Source: Acidobacteriaceae bacterium dw_441
Lineage (GTDB): Bacteria; Acidobacteriota; Terriglobia; Terriglobales; Acidobacteriaceae
NCBI GenBank assembly: GCA_018449715.1
Contig: JAAVVA010000001.1
Coordinates: forward strand, 496,001-560,000
Length of the DNA: 64,000 bases
Reading direction: 5' to 3'
The position numbers and the translations under genes are program-made. Below the pieces are notes generated by a model. That model searched no databases. It had not been told where the DNA came from and saw only the letters and a list, made by a program, of their open reading frames with translations. How positions within the stretch are numbered: position 1 is the first letter of the stretch; every line of letters begins with the position of its first letter. Shown one piece after another: positions 1 to 7,618 of the stretch.

Positions 1-101
1 CGAAGGCGACTGCGGCCAAGGCCTCTCTGCTGGAGGCCACGCTGGGACTGTCCCTGGCGCAGGGAGACCTGAAGCGCCTGATCGGCCAGCTTCCCCGGTG
101 A
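1..101 (+). CDS. C-terminal end of a probable outer-membrane efflux (TolC-like) protein
   Basis: An open frame without stops enters from the left edge and ends in TGA at 99-101, giving about 32 residues. The visible tail is an amphipathic Ala/Leu-rich helix with the pattern LLEATLGLSLAQGDLKRLIG. This resembles the last helix of TolC/OprM-type outer membrane factors, where a Leu-Leu-Glu-Ala stretch precedes the C-terminus. Too little is present to exclude another coiled helical protein. It lies 70 bp upstream of the MarR gene on the same strand, a common place for an efflux gene relative to its regulator. Confidence 0.35.
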   Translation, partial: KATAAKASLLEATLGLSLAQGDLKRLIGQLPR

Positions 102-142
102 ATCTTTGAGCTGACAATTTTTTGAATTTGTTTGAATCATTC

Positions 143-154
143 TTCGATATCGAA
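143..154. promoter_or_regulatory. Predicted MarR operator, copy 1
   Basis: The perfect 12-bp palindrome TTCGATATCGAA lies 17 bp before the MarR start codon. The identical palindrome recurs at 1520-1531 before the dioxygenase gene. Two exact copies in front of the regulator and a likely target within 1.4 kb suggest the binding site of the MarR protein, including autoregulation. The assignment is inferred from position and symmetry. Confidence 0.6.
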
Positions 155-171
155 ACATCTTAGGTCGTAGG

Positions 172-633
172 ATGACTGCTCAGGCAAAGTCGAAAGAAGT
201 TACGACGGCTCCCAGGCTGTGGGTGGTGCTGGCGCGCGCCTATGGCGCGATGTCCGATTACGTGGAGCAAATCGTTGCAGAAGAGGGGATCGGCCTCAGC
301 GACTTCATGGTGCTGGAGGTGCTGCTGCACAAAGGCTGCATGACGATCTCCGAGATCGGAGAGAAGGTGCTGCTTGCGGCTCCTTCGATGACCTCGGCCA
401 TCGACCGGCTGGAGAAGCTGGGCTACGTAATCCGCAAGAACCACAAGGAAGACAGGCGTATCCGACTGGTGGAGCTGACCCGGCAGGGACGTAAGTTCAT
501 TACGGCACTTTATGATCGTCACGCGCTAGCTCTTGAATCGACGATGGACGTTCTTAGTCAGTCGGAGAAAGAGCAACTGCGGACGTTGTTGAAGAAAGTT
601 GGGCTGGCGGCACAGGCTCGCGTTGAGAAATAA
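172..633 (+). CDS. MarR-family transcriptional regulator (MhqR-like)
   Basis: The 153-residue protein has the MarR layout: a helical dimerisation start, a winged helix-turn-helix at about residues 40-105, and a final long dimer helix. The wing motif is visible as EDRRIRLVELTRQGRKF at about residues 93-109, where the Asp-Arg-Arg is typical of MarR proteins. It is likely a dimeric repressor released by electrophiles, quinones or phenolic compounds. This is inferred from its downstream partners (pirin, ring-cleaving dioxygenase, MhqD-like hydrolase, flavodoxin-like protein), which match the Bacillus MhqR regulon in kind. It has one cysteine, Cys56, near the recognition region. The palindrome at 143-154 suggests autoregulation. 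The inducer is unknown. Confidence 0.85.
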   Translation: MTAQAKSKEVTTAPRLWVVLARAYGAMSDYVEQIVAEEGIGLSDFMVLEVLLHKGCMTISEIGEKVLLAAPSMTSAIDRLEKLGYVIRKNHKEDRRIRLVELTRQGRKFITALYDRHALALESTMDVLSQSEKEQLRTLLKKVGLAAQARVEK

Positions 634-683
634 GGAAGCCAGGGCCGGCTGTTCCTTGTAACAGGTAAGAAAGGATCGGTGAG

Positions 684-1385
684 ATGATCGCGCTTCGTCG
701 CAGTTCGGAGAGAGGGCACGTTAACCACGACTGGCTGGAGTCGTACCATACGTTTTCATTCGCAACCTATCAGGACCCGAAGCACAATGGCTTTCGCACG
801 CTGCGTGTGATCAATGACGACCGCGTCGCTCCGGGGCGCGGGTTTGGAGCGCACGCCCATCGCGACATGGAGATTCTGAGCTATGTCCTCGACGGGCAAC
901 TTGCCCATAAGGACAGCATGGGGCATACGCGGACGCTGGGACCGAATGAGATCCAGAGGATGTCCGCCGGGCTTGGAGTCATTCACAGCGAGTTCAACGG
1001 ATCGGAGACAGAGCCGGTTCACTTTCTGCAGATATGGATTGAGCCGAGCGCGAAGGGAATCGCGCCTTCCTATGAGCAGTATGGGTTCGAGCCGGAGGAG
1101 AAGCGTAATCGTTGGAAGACACTGGCTTCGAATGAGCCCGAGCCGGGCGCAGTTACGATTTATCAGGATGCGCAGGTCTACCTTACGGAACTTACTCCCG
1201 GCGGCGAAATCACGAAGACCCTGAAGACCGGACGCGGCGCGTGGGTGCATGTTGTTTCAGGGAATGTCTCGGTGAATGGAGAGGCGTTGAGCGCTGGAGA
1301 CGCCGCAGCAGTGACCGAGGAGCAGGAGATTAAGTTGATCGCCTCGGAGTCGGGTGCGGAGGTCGTGCTCTTCGATCTTGCCTGA
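684..1385 (+). CDS. Pirin family protein (YhhW-type bicupin)
   Basis: This 233-residue protein fits the YhhW-type pirins, cupin proteins that bind one metal and in some members show quercetin 2,3-dioxygenase activity. The N-terminal cupin keeps the metal ligands His57 and His59 (FGAHAHRDMEILSY) and His101 and Glu103 (VIHSEFN). The C-terminal cupin lacks an obvious metal site, as usual. An AAAGGA ribosome site precedes the ATG. It sits 50 bp after the MarR gene and is probably cotranscribed with it. A hairpin with a T-run follows its stop. A role in handling quinones or flavonoid-like aromatics is inferred from the family and neighbours. Confidence 0.88.
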   Translation: MIALRRSSERGHVNHDWLESYHTFSFATYQDPKHNGFRTLRVINDDRVAPGRGFGAHAHRDMEILSYVLDGQLAHKDSMGHTRTLGPNEIQRMSAGLGVIHSEFNGSETEPVHFLQIWIEPSAKGIAPSYEQYGFEPEEKRNRWKTLASNEPEPGAVTIYQDAQVYLTELTPGGEITKTLKTGRGAWVHVVSGNVSVNGEALSAGDAAAVTEEQEIKLIASESGAEVVLFDLA

Positions 1386-1409
1386 TAGACACGAGCTTTT
1401 GAATGGAAG

Positions 1410-1436
1410 GTCGCCTTACGAGGCGGCTTTTTCTTT
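1410..1436 (+). terminator. Rho-independent terminator after the pirin gene
   Basis: The stem GTCGCCT (1410-1416) pairs with AGGCGGC (1421-1427) around a TACG loop and is followed by a T-rich run. It would separate the regulator-pirin transcript from the dioxygenase unit, which has its own operator copy. Confidence 0.7.
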
Positions 1437-1519
1437 TTCCGCAGCAGGGAGAGAAGGACAGAAAACAGGGGAGATAGGAGCGTGTGAATTTGCCAGGCAG
1501 ACCTTCTTGAATCTTTTTA

Positions 1520-1531
1520 TTCGATATCGAA
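1520..1531. promoter_or_regulatory. Predicted MarR operator, copy 2
   Basis: This second exact copy of TTCGATATCGAA lies 12 bp before the AAGGAG ribosome site of the dioxygenase gene. It places the dioxygenase, hydrolase and flavodoxin-like genes under the upstream MarR protein. The position directly over the leader is consistent with repression. Confidence 0.62.
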
Positions 1532-1558
1532 TCTTTTGTTGTGGAAGGAGATATGACC

Positions 1559-2515
1559 ATGCAACCGATCGTAGGGCTTCACCATGTAACGGCTATCGCG
1601 TCCGATCCTCAACGCAACCTTGATTTCTACACGCAGGTGTTAGGTCTGCGGTTCGTGAAGAGGACCGTGAACTTTGACGATCCCGGAACCTATCACTTCT
1701 ATTTCGGAGACGATGCTGGATCTCCTGGAACCATCCTGACGTTCTTCCCCTGGCCTCATGCCCGTCGCGGACTTTCCGGCGCAGGCGAGACGACACGAAC
1801 GGCCTTTAGTGTTCCGCTGACATCGCTTTCGTTCTGGCGCGAGCACCTGACGAAGAGTGGCATCCTCTTTGAGGACACCGGCAAGCGCTTCGACGAAGAG
1901 GTCATCACGCTGCGCGATCCTGACGGCATGGTGATCGAGCTGGTGGGGCACGCGGATGCCTCCTCGGTGATTCCTTCGCGCTACGCGGACATTCCCGCAG
2001 AGCACGCGGTTCGCGGCTTCTTCGGAGTGACCCTGCTTGAGCAGAATGGAGAGGGGACCTTTGCCACGCTGCAGGTCATGGGCTTCAAGCAGGTGGCACA
2101 GGACGGACAGCGTTATCGTTTCAGCGCGGAGGGCAGCGCTCTCGGCAATCACATCGACGTCATCCTCGATCCCAACGCGTCGTATGGCCGCGCCGGAGCG
2201 GGAACGGTTCACCACATCGCGTTCCGCGTGAAGGACGATGCCTCGCAACTGGAGTGGCAGAAGGAGCTCTCGAAGTCTCTGAACGTAACGCCGGTGCAGG
2301 ACCGGACCTACTTCCATTCGGTCTACTTCCGCGAGCCGGGCGGCGTGCTCTTCGAGCTGGCCACCGACCCTCCGGGATTCGGTCTGGACGAGCCTGCCGA
2401 GTCGCTGGGCGAGTCGCTTCGCCTTCCGGCCTGGTATGAGTCGCGCCGCGAACAGCTTGAGCTGACGCTGCCGAAGCTTGTGTTGCACAAGGCTGTACAG
2501 AAGACGGAGGCATAA
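1559..2515 (+). CDS. Ring-cleaving dioxygenase, VOC superfamily (MhqO-like)
   Basis: This 318-residue protein has two glyoxalase/VOC modules, as in extradiol ring-cleavage dioxygenases and Bacillus MhqO/MhqA. The metal triad can be read as His8 (GLHHVTAIASD), His218 or His219 (TVHHIAFRVKDD) and Glu266 (VLFELATDPPGF). It would open hydroquinone- or catechol-type rings with Fe(II). ATG codons occur at 1553 and 1559. The ribosome site AAGGAG at 1545-1550 is spaced properly only for 1559, so that start was chosen. It heads a likely three-gene unit with the hydrolase one base downstream. The true substrate is unknown. Confidence 0.88.
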   Translation: MQPIVGLHHVTAIASDPQRNLDFYTQVLGLRFVKRTVNFDDPGTYHFYFGDDAGSPGTILTFFPWPHARRGLSGAGETTRTAFSVPLTSLSFWREHLTKSGILFEDTGKRFDEEVITLRDPDGMVIELVGHADASSVIPSRYADIPAEHAVRGFFGVTLLEQNGEGTFATLQVMGFKQVAQDGQRYRFSAEGSALGNHIDVILDPNASYGRAGAGTVHHIAFRVKDDASQLEWQKELSKSLNVTPVQDRTYFHSVYFREPGGVLFELATDPPGFGLDEPAESLGESLRLPAWYESRREQLELTLPKLVLHKAVQKTEA

Positions 2516-2516
2516 A

Positions 2517-3179
2517 GTGACAGTGAACGGACCGCACAACAATCAACCGGTCCTGCGTGCAGGAGCAGCCGTGGGTGAGGCCACGGCTGCGATGGTTCTG
2601 CTGCACGGCAGGGGAGCGTCGGCTGAGAGCATTCTTTCTCTGGCCGGTGAGTTTCAGACAAACGTCGCGGCGCAGAAGCTTGCGTTTCTCGCTCCGCAGG
2701 CCGCGGGAGCGACCTGGTATCCCAACTCGTTTCTTGCTCCACGCGAGCGGAACGAACCGTGGCTTAGCTCTGCGCTGGCAAGTGTGGAGTCGGTCGTGAA
2801 GCAGTTTGAGCAGGAGGGCATCGAACGGAAACGCATCTTCATCTGCGGATTTTCGCAGGGTGCCTGTCTGTCGACCGAGTTTGTCGCGAGCCATCCGGCG
2901 AGGTATGCGGGGCTGATCGCGTTTACCGGCGGGCTGGTCGGGCCGCTGGGAACGGATCTTACCCATGTCGGAAGTCTCGACGGAACTCCGGCGCTGCTTC
3001 AGAGCGGCGACCCTGACCCGCATGTGCCGTGGTCGCGTGTGCAGGAGTCGGCGAGCGTGCTGAAGCAGATGGGAGCGATGGTCCATGCGGAGCGTTATCC
3101 CGGACGTCCGCACACGATCACTTCGCAGGAGCTGCAGCTTGCACAGGCGATGGTCCACAGCGTTCTGGAGACGTTCTAA
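2517..3179 (+). CDS. Alpha/beta hydrolase, phospholipase/carboxylesterase family (MhqD-like)
   Basis: This 220-residue serine hydrolase matches the small phospholipase/carboxylesterase family that includes MhqD. The nucleophile is Ser113 in GFSQGACLS, the acid is probably Asp165 (LLQSGDPDPHVP), and the base is His199 (GRPHTITSQE). The oxyanion region LLHGRGASAE is near residue 30. It starts with GTG one base after the dioxygenase stop, and the ribosome site GGAGG lies within the end of that gene, so translation is likely coupled. In MhqR-type regulons such a hydrolase acts beside ring-cleaving dioxygenases, perhaps on ring-opened products. The substrate is not known. Confidence 0.85.
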   Translation: MTVNGPHNNQPVLRAGAAVGEATAAMVLLHGRGASAESILSLAGEFQTNVAAQKLAFLAPQAAGATWYPNSFLAPRERNEPWLSSALASVESVVKQFEQEGIERKRIFICGFSQGACLSTEFVASHPARYAGLIAFTGGLVGPLGTDLTHVGSLDGTPALLQSGDPDPHVPWSRVQESASVLKQMGAMVHAERYPGRPHTITSQELQLAQAMVHSVLETF

Positions 3180-3217
3180 CCGCAGCAAATAAACTACGAT
3201 GGCGAGGGGAGAGTGGG

Positions 3218-3667
3218 ATGGAGCGAGTTCTGGTTGTGTTTCAGGCGACGGAGTCGAAGACGGAGGGGTTAGCGCTTGGCTTCGGCTTGGGAGCCGTAGA
3301 GGGCGGCGCTAACATTCGTCTGCGTCACCTTGACGGCTCAGGACGAGTCTCGCTCCAGCACCAGGGATACGGTCGATTGAAGCTGGAGGACATCGCGTGG
3401 GCTGAGGTCATCGGAGTCGGGATCGAGTCCTCGGAGTCGGTCGAAGAGATTCATTCCTTCCTCGATCAGGTTCGAGCGCAACGAGAGACAGATCCTTCCG
3501 CGAAGAAGCTCGCCTATGTTTTTGGAGGTGCGGCTTCGGCAGACTCCGTTGTGCAAGTAAAGGAGGCTCTGTCGACGGTGGGGTATTCGCTTGTCGGTGA
3601 CGACCAACCTGCGGAAGAAGAGCTGCAGCATGTAACGGCGGTGGGAAGACGGCTGGCTGCCTCATAG
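3218..3667 (+). CDS. Flavodoxin-like fold protein, possible quinone reductase relative
   Basis: This 150-residue protein begins MERVLVVFQATESKTEGLAL, a beta strand followed by a phosphate-loop-like turn and a helix, as in flavodoxins and WrbA-type NAD(P)H:quinone oxidoreductases. A second strand, EVIGVGIESSES (about residues 70-81), sits where flavodoxins have their second FMN loop. It follows the MhqD-like gene by 38 bp on the same strand and probably belongs to the electrophile-response unit, where FMN quinone reductases are common. The FMN loops are not canonical, so flavin binding is uncertain. The start at 3218 follows GGGGAGAG. A longer open frame upstream overlaps the hydrolase and was not used. 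Confidence 0.6.
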   Translation: MERVLVVFQATESKTEGLALGFGLGAVEGGANIRLRHLDGSGRVSLQHQGYGRLKLEDIAWAEVIGVGIESSESVEEIHSFLDQVRAQRETDPSAKKLAYVFGGAASADSVVQVKEALSTVGYSLVGDDQPAEEELQHVTAVGRRLAAS

Positions 3668-3836
3668 CCGTTTTTCGCACAGGCAAACATCTGCAAATGA
3701 AGGAAGATGACTGCCAACCCTTTATCGCATCTATATTAAGAGTTGCCAAAGAGGGGGCTGTCTGTAGTAGCCTTCGGGGCAAGGGTGGAAACGCAGTTTC
3801 TCTTCCTTCGATCTTCACATACTAGGGTTTCGAACT

Positions 3837-4931
3837 ATGTCGCGGAGTCTCCGCCACTACTTTGCTCAAGCAGTGCCGCTGTTGCTACTGTCCGCGCTGG
3901 CAGGTTGCCGGCAGGATATGCATGATCAGCCGAAGTTCTTTCCGCTTCGCTCGACCTCGTTCTACACCGATGGCCGCTCCGGCAGGCCGCAGGTTGTGGG
4001 AACCGTGGCGCGGTCGCAGGAACAGCAGGGAAGCTACTTCCTTACGGGAATGGTCGATGGAGCCGAGGGCGATGGCCTGCCCTTCAAGCTCACCCCCTCG
4101 GTGCTGCGCAGGGGGCAGGAGCGCTACAACATCTACTGCTCGCCATGCCACTCGCGCGTCGGCAACGGCAAGGGAATGGTGGTCATGCGCGGCTATCATC
4201 CGGCGGCGACCTTCCACACGGACCGCCTGCGTCGCGCCCCGCTGGGCCATTTCTTCTCGGTCATTACCAATGGATATGGCGCGATGCCCGACCACGCGGC
4301 GCAGCTGACTCCGGCGGACCGCTGGGCGGTGGTTGCTTACATCCGCGCCCTTCAGCTCAGCCAGAACGCGGTGGACAGCGATCGTCCCAGCGGCGCGAGG
4401 GTCGTGCCGATCAAGGCTGTTCTCGAGCGCTCGGGATTCTCGGACAACTTCCTCGATTCGTGGGGAGGCCCTGCTCCGGCCCCGGCTTCGCGCCCGGCCT
4501 TCAGCACCTCTTCGGGAGCCTCTTTGCCCGCGCCTGCGGCTCAGCCGACTGCTCCTGTAGCCGCTGCGGCTCCTCAGCCGGTTGTGGCGGGAGCGGCCAA
4601 GGAAGCTGCGAAGCCGGTGACGGTTGCCTCGAACTCTGCTCCTGCGGCTCCCCAGGCTGCCGCCCCTGCCAAGGCGGCGGGAGGAGCGGGTGATGTGGAG
4701 AAGGGCAAGAGCATCTACGCGGCGAACTGCTCGATGTGCCACCAGCCCACCCGTGCGGGAATGCCTCCAGTCTTCCCCTCACTGATCGGCGTTGTGGACC
4801 GCGTGGGCGAGAAGCGCGTGCGCACGGTTGCGAAGGAGGGAATCCCCGAGGCGAAGCCTCCGATGCCTCCGCACCCGAACCTGACGGACCAGGACATTAC
4901 CGACCTGCTCGCGTTTTTGAAGACCAAGTAG
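3837..4931 (+). CDS. Diheme cytochrome c lipoprotein with an ActE-like first domain
   Basis: This 364-residue exported protein has a lipoprotein signal ending LLSALAGC (Cys24). The first heme domain (about residues 85-175) has CSPCH at 101-105 and a candidate Met ligand in YGAMPDHA. It resembles the monoheme cytochrome subunit ActE of alternative complex III. A Pro/Ala-rich linker (about 211-285) follows, then a small class I cytochrome c with CSMCH at 298-302 and a likely Met in PPMPPHPNL. It would carry electrons at the periplasmic face of a membrane. No other complex III or oxidase genes are adjacent, so its donor and acceptor are unknown. A service to periplasmic sugar oxidation next door is conceivable but unsupported. 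A terminator follows. Confidence 0.8.
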   Translation: MSRSLRHYFAQAVPLLLLSALAGCRQDMHDQPKFFPLRSTSFYTDGRSGRPQVVGTVARSQEQQGSYFLTGMVDGAEGDGLPFKLTPSVLRRGQERYNIYCSPCHSRVGNGKGMVVMRGYHPAATFHTDRLRRAPLGHFFSVITNGYGAMPDHAAQLTPADRWAVVAYIRALQLSQNAVDSDRPSGARVVPIKAVLERSGFSDNFLDSWGGPAPAPASRPAFSTSSGASLPAPAAQPTAPVAAAAPQPVVAGAAKEAAKPVTVASNSAPAAPQAAAPAKAAGGAGDVEKGKSIYAANCSMCHQPTRAGMPPVFPSLIGVVDRVGEKRVRTVAKEGIPEAKPPMPPHPNLTDQDITDLLAFLKTK

Positions 4932-4953
4932 CAATTTCATGCAAAGCTAGAGA

Positions 4954-4989
4954 GGGATGCCGGCCGATTGGTTGGCATCCCTTTTCTCT
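4954..4989 (+). terminator. Terminator after the cytochrome gene
   Basis: GGGATGCC (4954-4961) and GGCATCCC (4974-4981) form a perfect stem followed by TTTTCTCTT. It ends the cytochrome transcript. Confidence 0.8.
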
Positions 4990-5247
4990 TGCGTAAGTTT
5001 TTCTGGAAGATGAAGATGCGGTTAAGGCATTTGCCTGTGGTCGGCTGGATGCTGGGGCGATAGATTGCTCCTACATTTCGAATGTGTTGGTGCTTCGATC
5101 CTGCAGGAACGGTTGTTCTTCCTGCCGGTTTCGCCGTACTCGATGTTGAAGGGAACGAAGCGGTATAGTGCTGCTGTGCTGTTTGTTTGCCTTACCGGTA
5201 CGCCCCTGAGTTGCTCGATTAGCCTGCTGAGCTGTTGAGGAGGGTCT
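4990..5247. other. Intergenic region upstream of the lactonase operon
   Basis: This is the remainder of a 316-bp gap. No credible small gene was found. A TATAGT hexamer near 5163 could be a -10 element for the downstream operon, but no well-spaced -35 partner is clear. The ribosome site GAGGAGGG lies just before 5248. Confidence 0.4.
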
Positions 5248-6456
5248 ATGAAGAATCGTTCGCCGTGGAGTCGCAGAGCTTTTTTACAGATGGCAGGATG
5301 CTCGTCGATGGGCATGTTGTCGGCACGTCTGGCCTGGTCGAAGGGGCTCTCCGGCGAGAGCGCAAAAGACCCCCGGTTCGCCTACCTCGGCTATGAGGGC
5401 GTGAGCGCCGACGGCAGCCCGGAGCATGGCATCCAGGTCTTCGCCATCACCGGACGGCGCTGGAAGAAGGTGCAGACGGTCGCCAGCGAGCGCCCCGCCT
5501 TCCTCGCGATGCACCCCAACCAGAAGTTTCTTTACGCGGTCAACGAGATCGACTCGTTCCGTCACCTGCCTGCCGGTTCGGTCGAGGCCTATGTTGTCGA
5601 TCCTGAGAGCGGCCATCTGACGCTGCTGAACCGTCAGTCGCTTGCGCTTTCGGCGACCTCGCCGCGGCACATGGCGATCACTCCCGATGGGCGTTCGCTG
5701 GTGGTCGCGGTGCACGGTGGTGGAGCCTACAACGTGCTTCCGATCGCGGAGAACGGCGAGCTTGGACATGTCACTGGAATCATGAAGGAGATCGGCGCGG
5801 GCGTCGATGAGCACCACCAGAAGGCCGCGCATCCGCAGATGGTAGCGTTCGATTCGACCGGCCGTGTGCTCGGAGCCGACCTCGGCGCGGACCGCCTGAG
5901 CGTCTTCACACTGGCCGATCACCAGATGACGGTTCACGGACGTAGCTCGCTTCGCGCGGGAAGTGGACCGCGGAATATTGCTCTTCATCCAGAGGAGCAG
6001 CTGTTGTTTGTGGCCAACGGGCTGGAGTCCTCCGTCGCGTCGTACCGTTACGATGCCGCCGAGGGCAAGGTTCTCAGCCGCCTCGACGAGGTAACGACGA
6101 CCACGCACGGAGCGAAGGAGAAGGCCTCGGTCGTGATGGCGATGCATCCCTCGGGACGCTTCCTGTTCACCTCGCACCGCAGCCTCACGCCGGGCGAGCA
6201 CGGCAAGGACGGTCTGACCGTGTGGCGCGTCAACACGGCAACGGGCTCGCTGAAGCGCATCCAGGTAGAGAGCGAAGGCCTCAGCGGCGTTCACTCCATC
6301 GTGGCCTCCGCGGATGGCAAGGCGCTGTTCCTTCTCTCGCAGAAGAGCGGTCGCGTGATGCGCCTGAAGGTGGACGCTGCCAGCGGTCGCGTGAGCGGCC
6401 TCGAGACGGTAGCCCAGCTTCCGGCTCCGGCAAGCATGGCGATGAAGCTCGCATAA
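5248..6456 (+). CDS. Exported lactonase family protein (seven-bladed beta-propeller), copy 1
   Basis: This 402-residue protein carries a twin-arginine-type signal, SRRAFLQMA, followed by a hydrophobic stretch, then a YbhE/Pgl-like propeller. Family repeats are visible in LAMHPNQKFLYAVNE, HMAITPDGRSLVVAV, IALHPEEQLLFVANG and MAMHPSGRFLFTSH. The family includes 6-phosphogluconolactonase and other sugar or muconate lactonases. An exported member would act on free lactones in the periplasm, not on phosphorylated ones. It starts a three-gene unit with a mutarotase-like protein and a second lactonase. Its substrate cannot be read from sequence. Some propellers of this fold have lost lactonase activity. 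Confidence 0.82.
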   Translation: MKNRSPWSRRAFLQMAGCSSMGMLSARLAWSKGLSGESAKDPRFAYLGYEGVSADGSPEHGIQVFAITGRRWKKVQTVASERPAFLAMHPNQKFLYAVNEIDSFRHLPAGSVEAYVVDPESGHLTLLNRQSLALSATSPRHMAITPDGRSLVVAVHGGGAYNVLPIAENGELGHVTGIMKEIGAGVDEHHQKAAHPQMVAFDSTGRVLGADLGADRLSVFTLADHQMTVHGRSSLRAGSGPRNIALHPEEQLLFVANGLESSVASYRYDAAEGKVLSRLDEVTTTTHGAKEKASVVMAMHPSGRFLFTSHRSLTPGEHGKDGLTVWRVNTATGSLKRIQVESEGLSGVHSIVASADGKALFLLSQKSGRVMRLKVDAASGRVSGLETVAQLPAPASMAMKLA

Positions 6457-6484
6457 GGACGACTGGATGAGATCGAAAGGAACG

Positions 6485-7609
6485 ATGAAAGCTTCGTCCC
6501 GTGTGCTTCGACAAATGAGATTACGTGGTGCGGTGGTCGTTGCCGGGCTTGCCCTGGCTACGGCTGCTGCATCGGCACAGGCCGCCCCGGCAACCTCGCC
6601 CTGTGCGGATGTTCCGCACAGCGACCACCCGAAGGCCCTGATCTCCAACGGCAAGGTCAATGTGATGGTCTTTCTTCCCGACGCGCAGAACGGTTTTTAC
6701 CGCGCTGCGCGCTTCGACTGGTCCGGCGTAGTAGGCTGCGCCGAGCTGAACGGCCACACCTTCTTCGGCGAGTGGTTCAATCAGTACGATCCCATGAGGA
6801 ACGACGCGATTACCGGACCGGTGGAGGAGTTCCGCTCCGCAGGCAAGGATGGGCACATCGGGCCGAAGGGCGAGTACGCGGTGCAGGCGACTGCCATTGG
6901 ATATGACGAGGCCAAGCCGGGCGAGCTTTTCCTGAAGCCCGGAGTCGGTGTCCTTCGCAAGATCAGCGATGCTCCCTACCAGTTCGGAGCGGCTTATCCC
7001 ATCGTCGACGGAGGCAAGTGGACGAGCGAGGTCAAGTCGCGTTCGGTGACCTTCCGTCAGGTTTTGAATGGACCGGACGGCTACGCCTACGTCTACGAGA
7101 AGGTGCTCTCGCTGGATAAGGACAGCACCATGACGCTCGAGCACCGCCTGAAGAACACCGGCAAGAAGGTGATCGACACCTACGTCTACGACCACGACTT
7201 CTTTATGCTGGACAAGAAGCCGACCGGACCGGGGATGACCGTCCACTTCGCCTTTCCTCCGAAGCCGATTGATCCGATCGGCGACGCGGCGAAGATCGAA
7301 GGCAACGACCTGATCTACGTGGACGCGCTGGCACCTCGCAAGGGAGTCGCAGGCTACCTGACCGGCTACTCGGACAAGGTTTCGGACTACGACTTTACCG
7401 TGAAGGATACGACCACCGGAGTTTCGGTGCGGCAGACCTCGGACACTCCGCTGGCTCGCGTTTACTTCTGGTCGACGCGCAACGCGATCTGTCCCGAGGC
7501 ATATATCCATCTGAATATTCCTCCGGGGAAGACGGGGCACTGGAAGATTCACTACCAGTTCACGGCTCCCGCGTCCTCGGATGTAACTGCCACGAATCTC
7601 TCGAAGTAA
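6485..7609 (+). CDS. Exported galactose-mutarotase-like (aldose epimerase fold) protein
   Basis: This protein of about 374 residues has a signal peptide (VVVAGLALATAAASAQA) and a body that looks like the galactose mutarotase-like fold. The strand and loop sequence TLEHRLKNTGKKVIDTYVYDHDFF is typical of that superfamily, as is an N-terminal FDWSG region. No mutarotase active site was confidently aligned, so it may be a carbohydrate-binding relative and not an epimerase. It lies between two lactonase genes with short spacers, which suggests a shared role in processing sugars or sugar lactones outside the cytoplasm. ATG codons occur at 6467 and 6485 in frame. The second follows an AAAGGA site closely, but either could be used. 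Confidence 0.6.
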   Translation: MKASSRVLRQMRLRGAVVVAGLALATAAASAQAAPATSPCADVPHSDHPKALISNGKVNVMVFLPDAQNGFYRAARFDWSGVVGCAELNGHTFFGEWFNQYDPMRNDAITGPVEEFRSAGKDGHIGPKGEYAVQATAIGYDEAKPGELFLKPGVGVLRKISDAPYQFGAAYPIVDGGKWTSEVKSRSVTFRQVLNGPDGYAYVYEKVLSLDKDSTMTLEHRLKNTGKKVIDTYVYDHDFFMLDKKPTGPGMTVHFAFPPKPIDPIGDAAKIEGNDLIYVDALAPRKGVAGYLTGYSDKVSDYDFTVKDTTTGVSVRQTSDTPLARVYFWSTRNAICPEAYIHLNIPPGKTGHWKIHYQFTAPASSDVTATNLSK

Positions 7610-7618
7610 GGGGAATGA

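Noticed and set aside
2160-3188. Large minus-strand frame opposite the hydrolase
   Set aside because: Arg-rich, no recognisable motif and fully antisense to a clear serine hydrolase. It is a GC-driven shadow.
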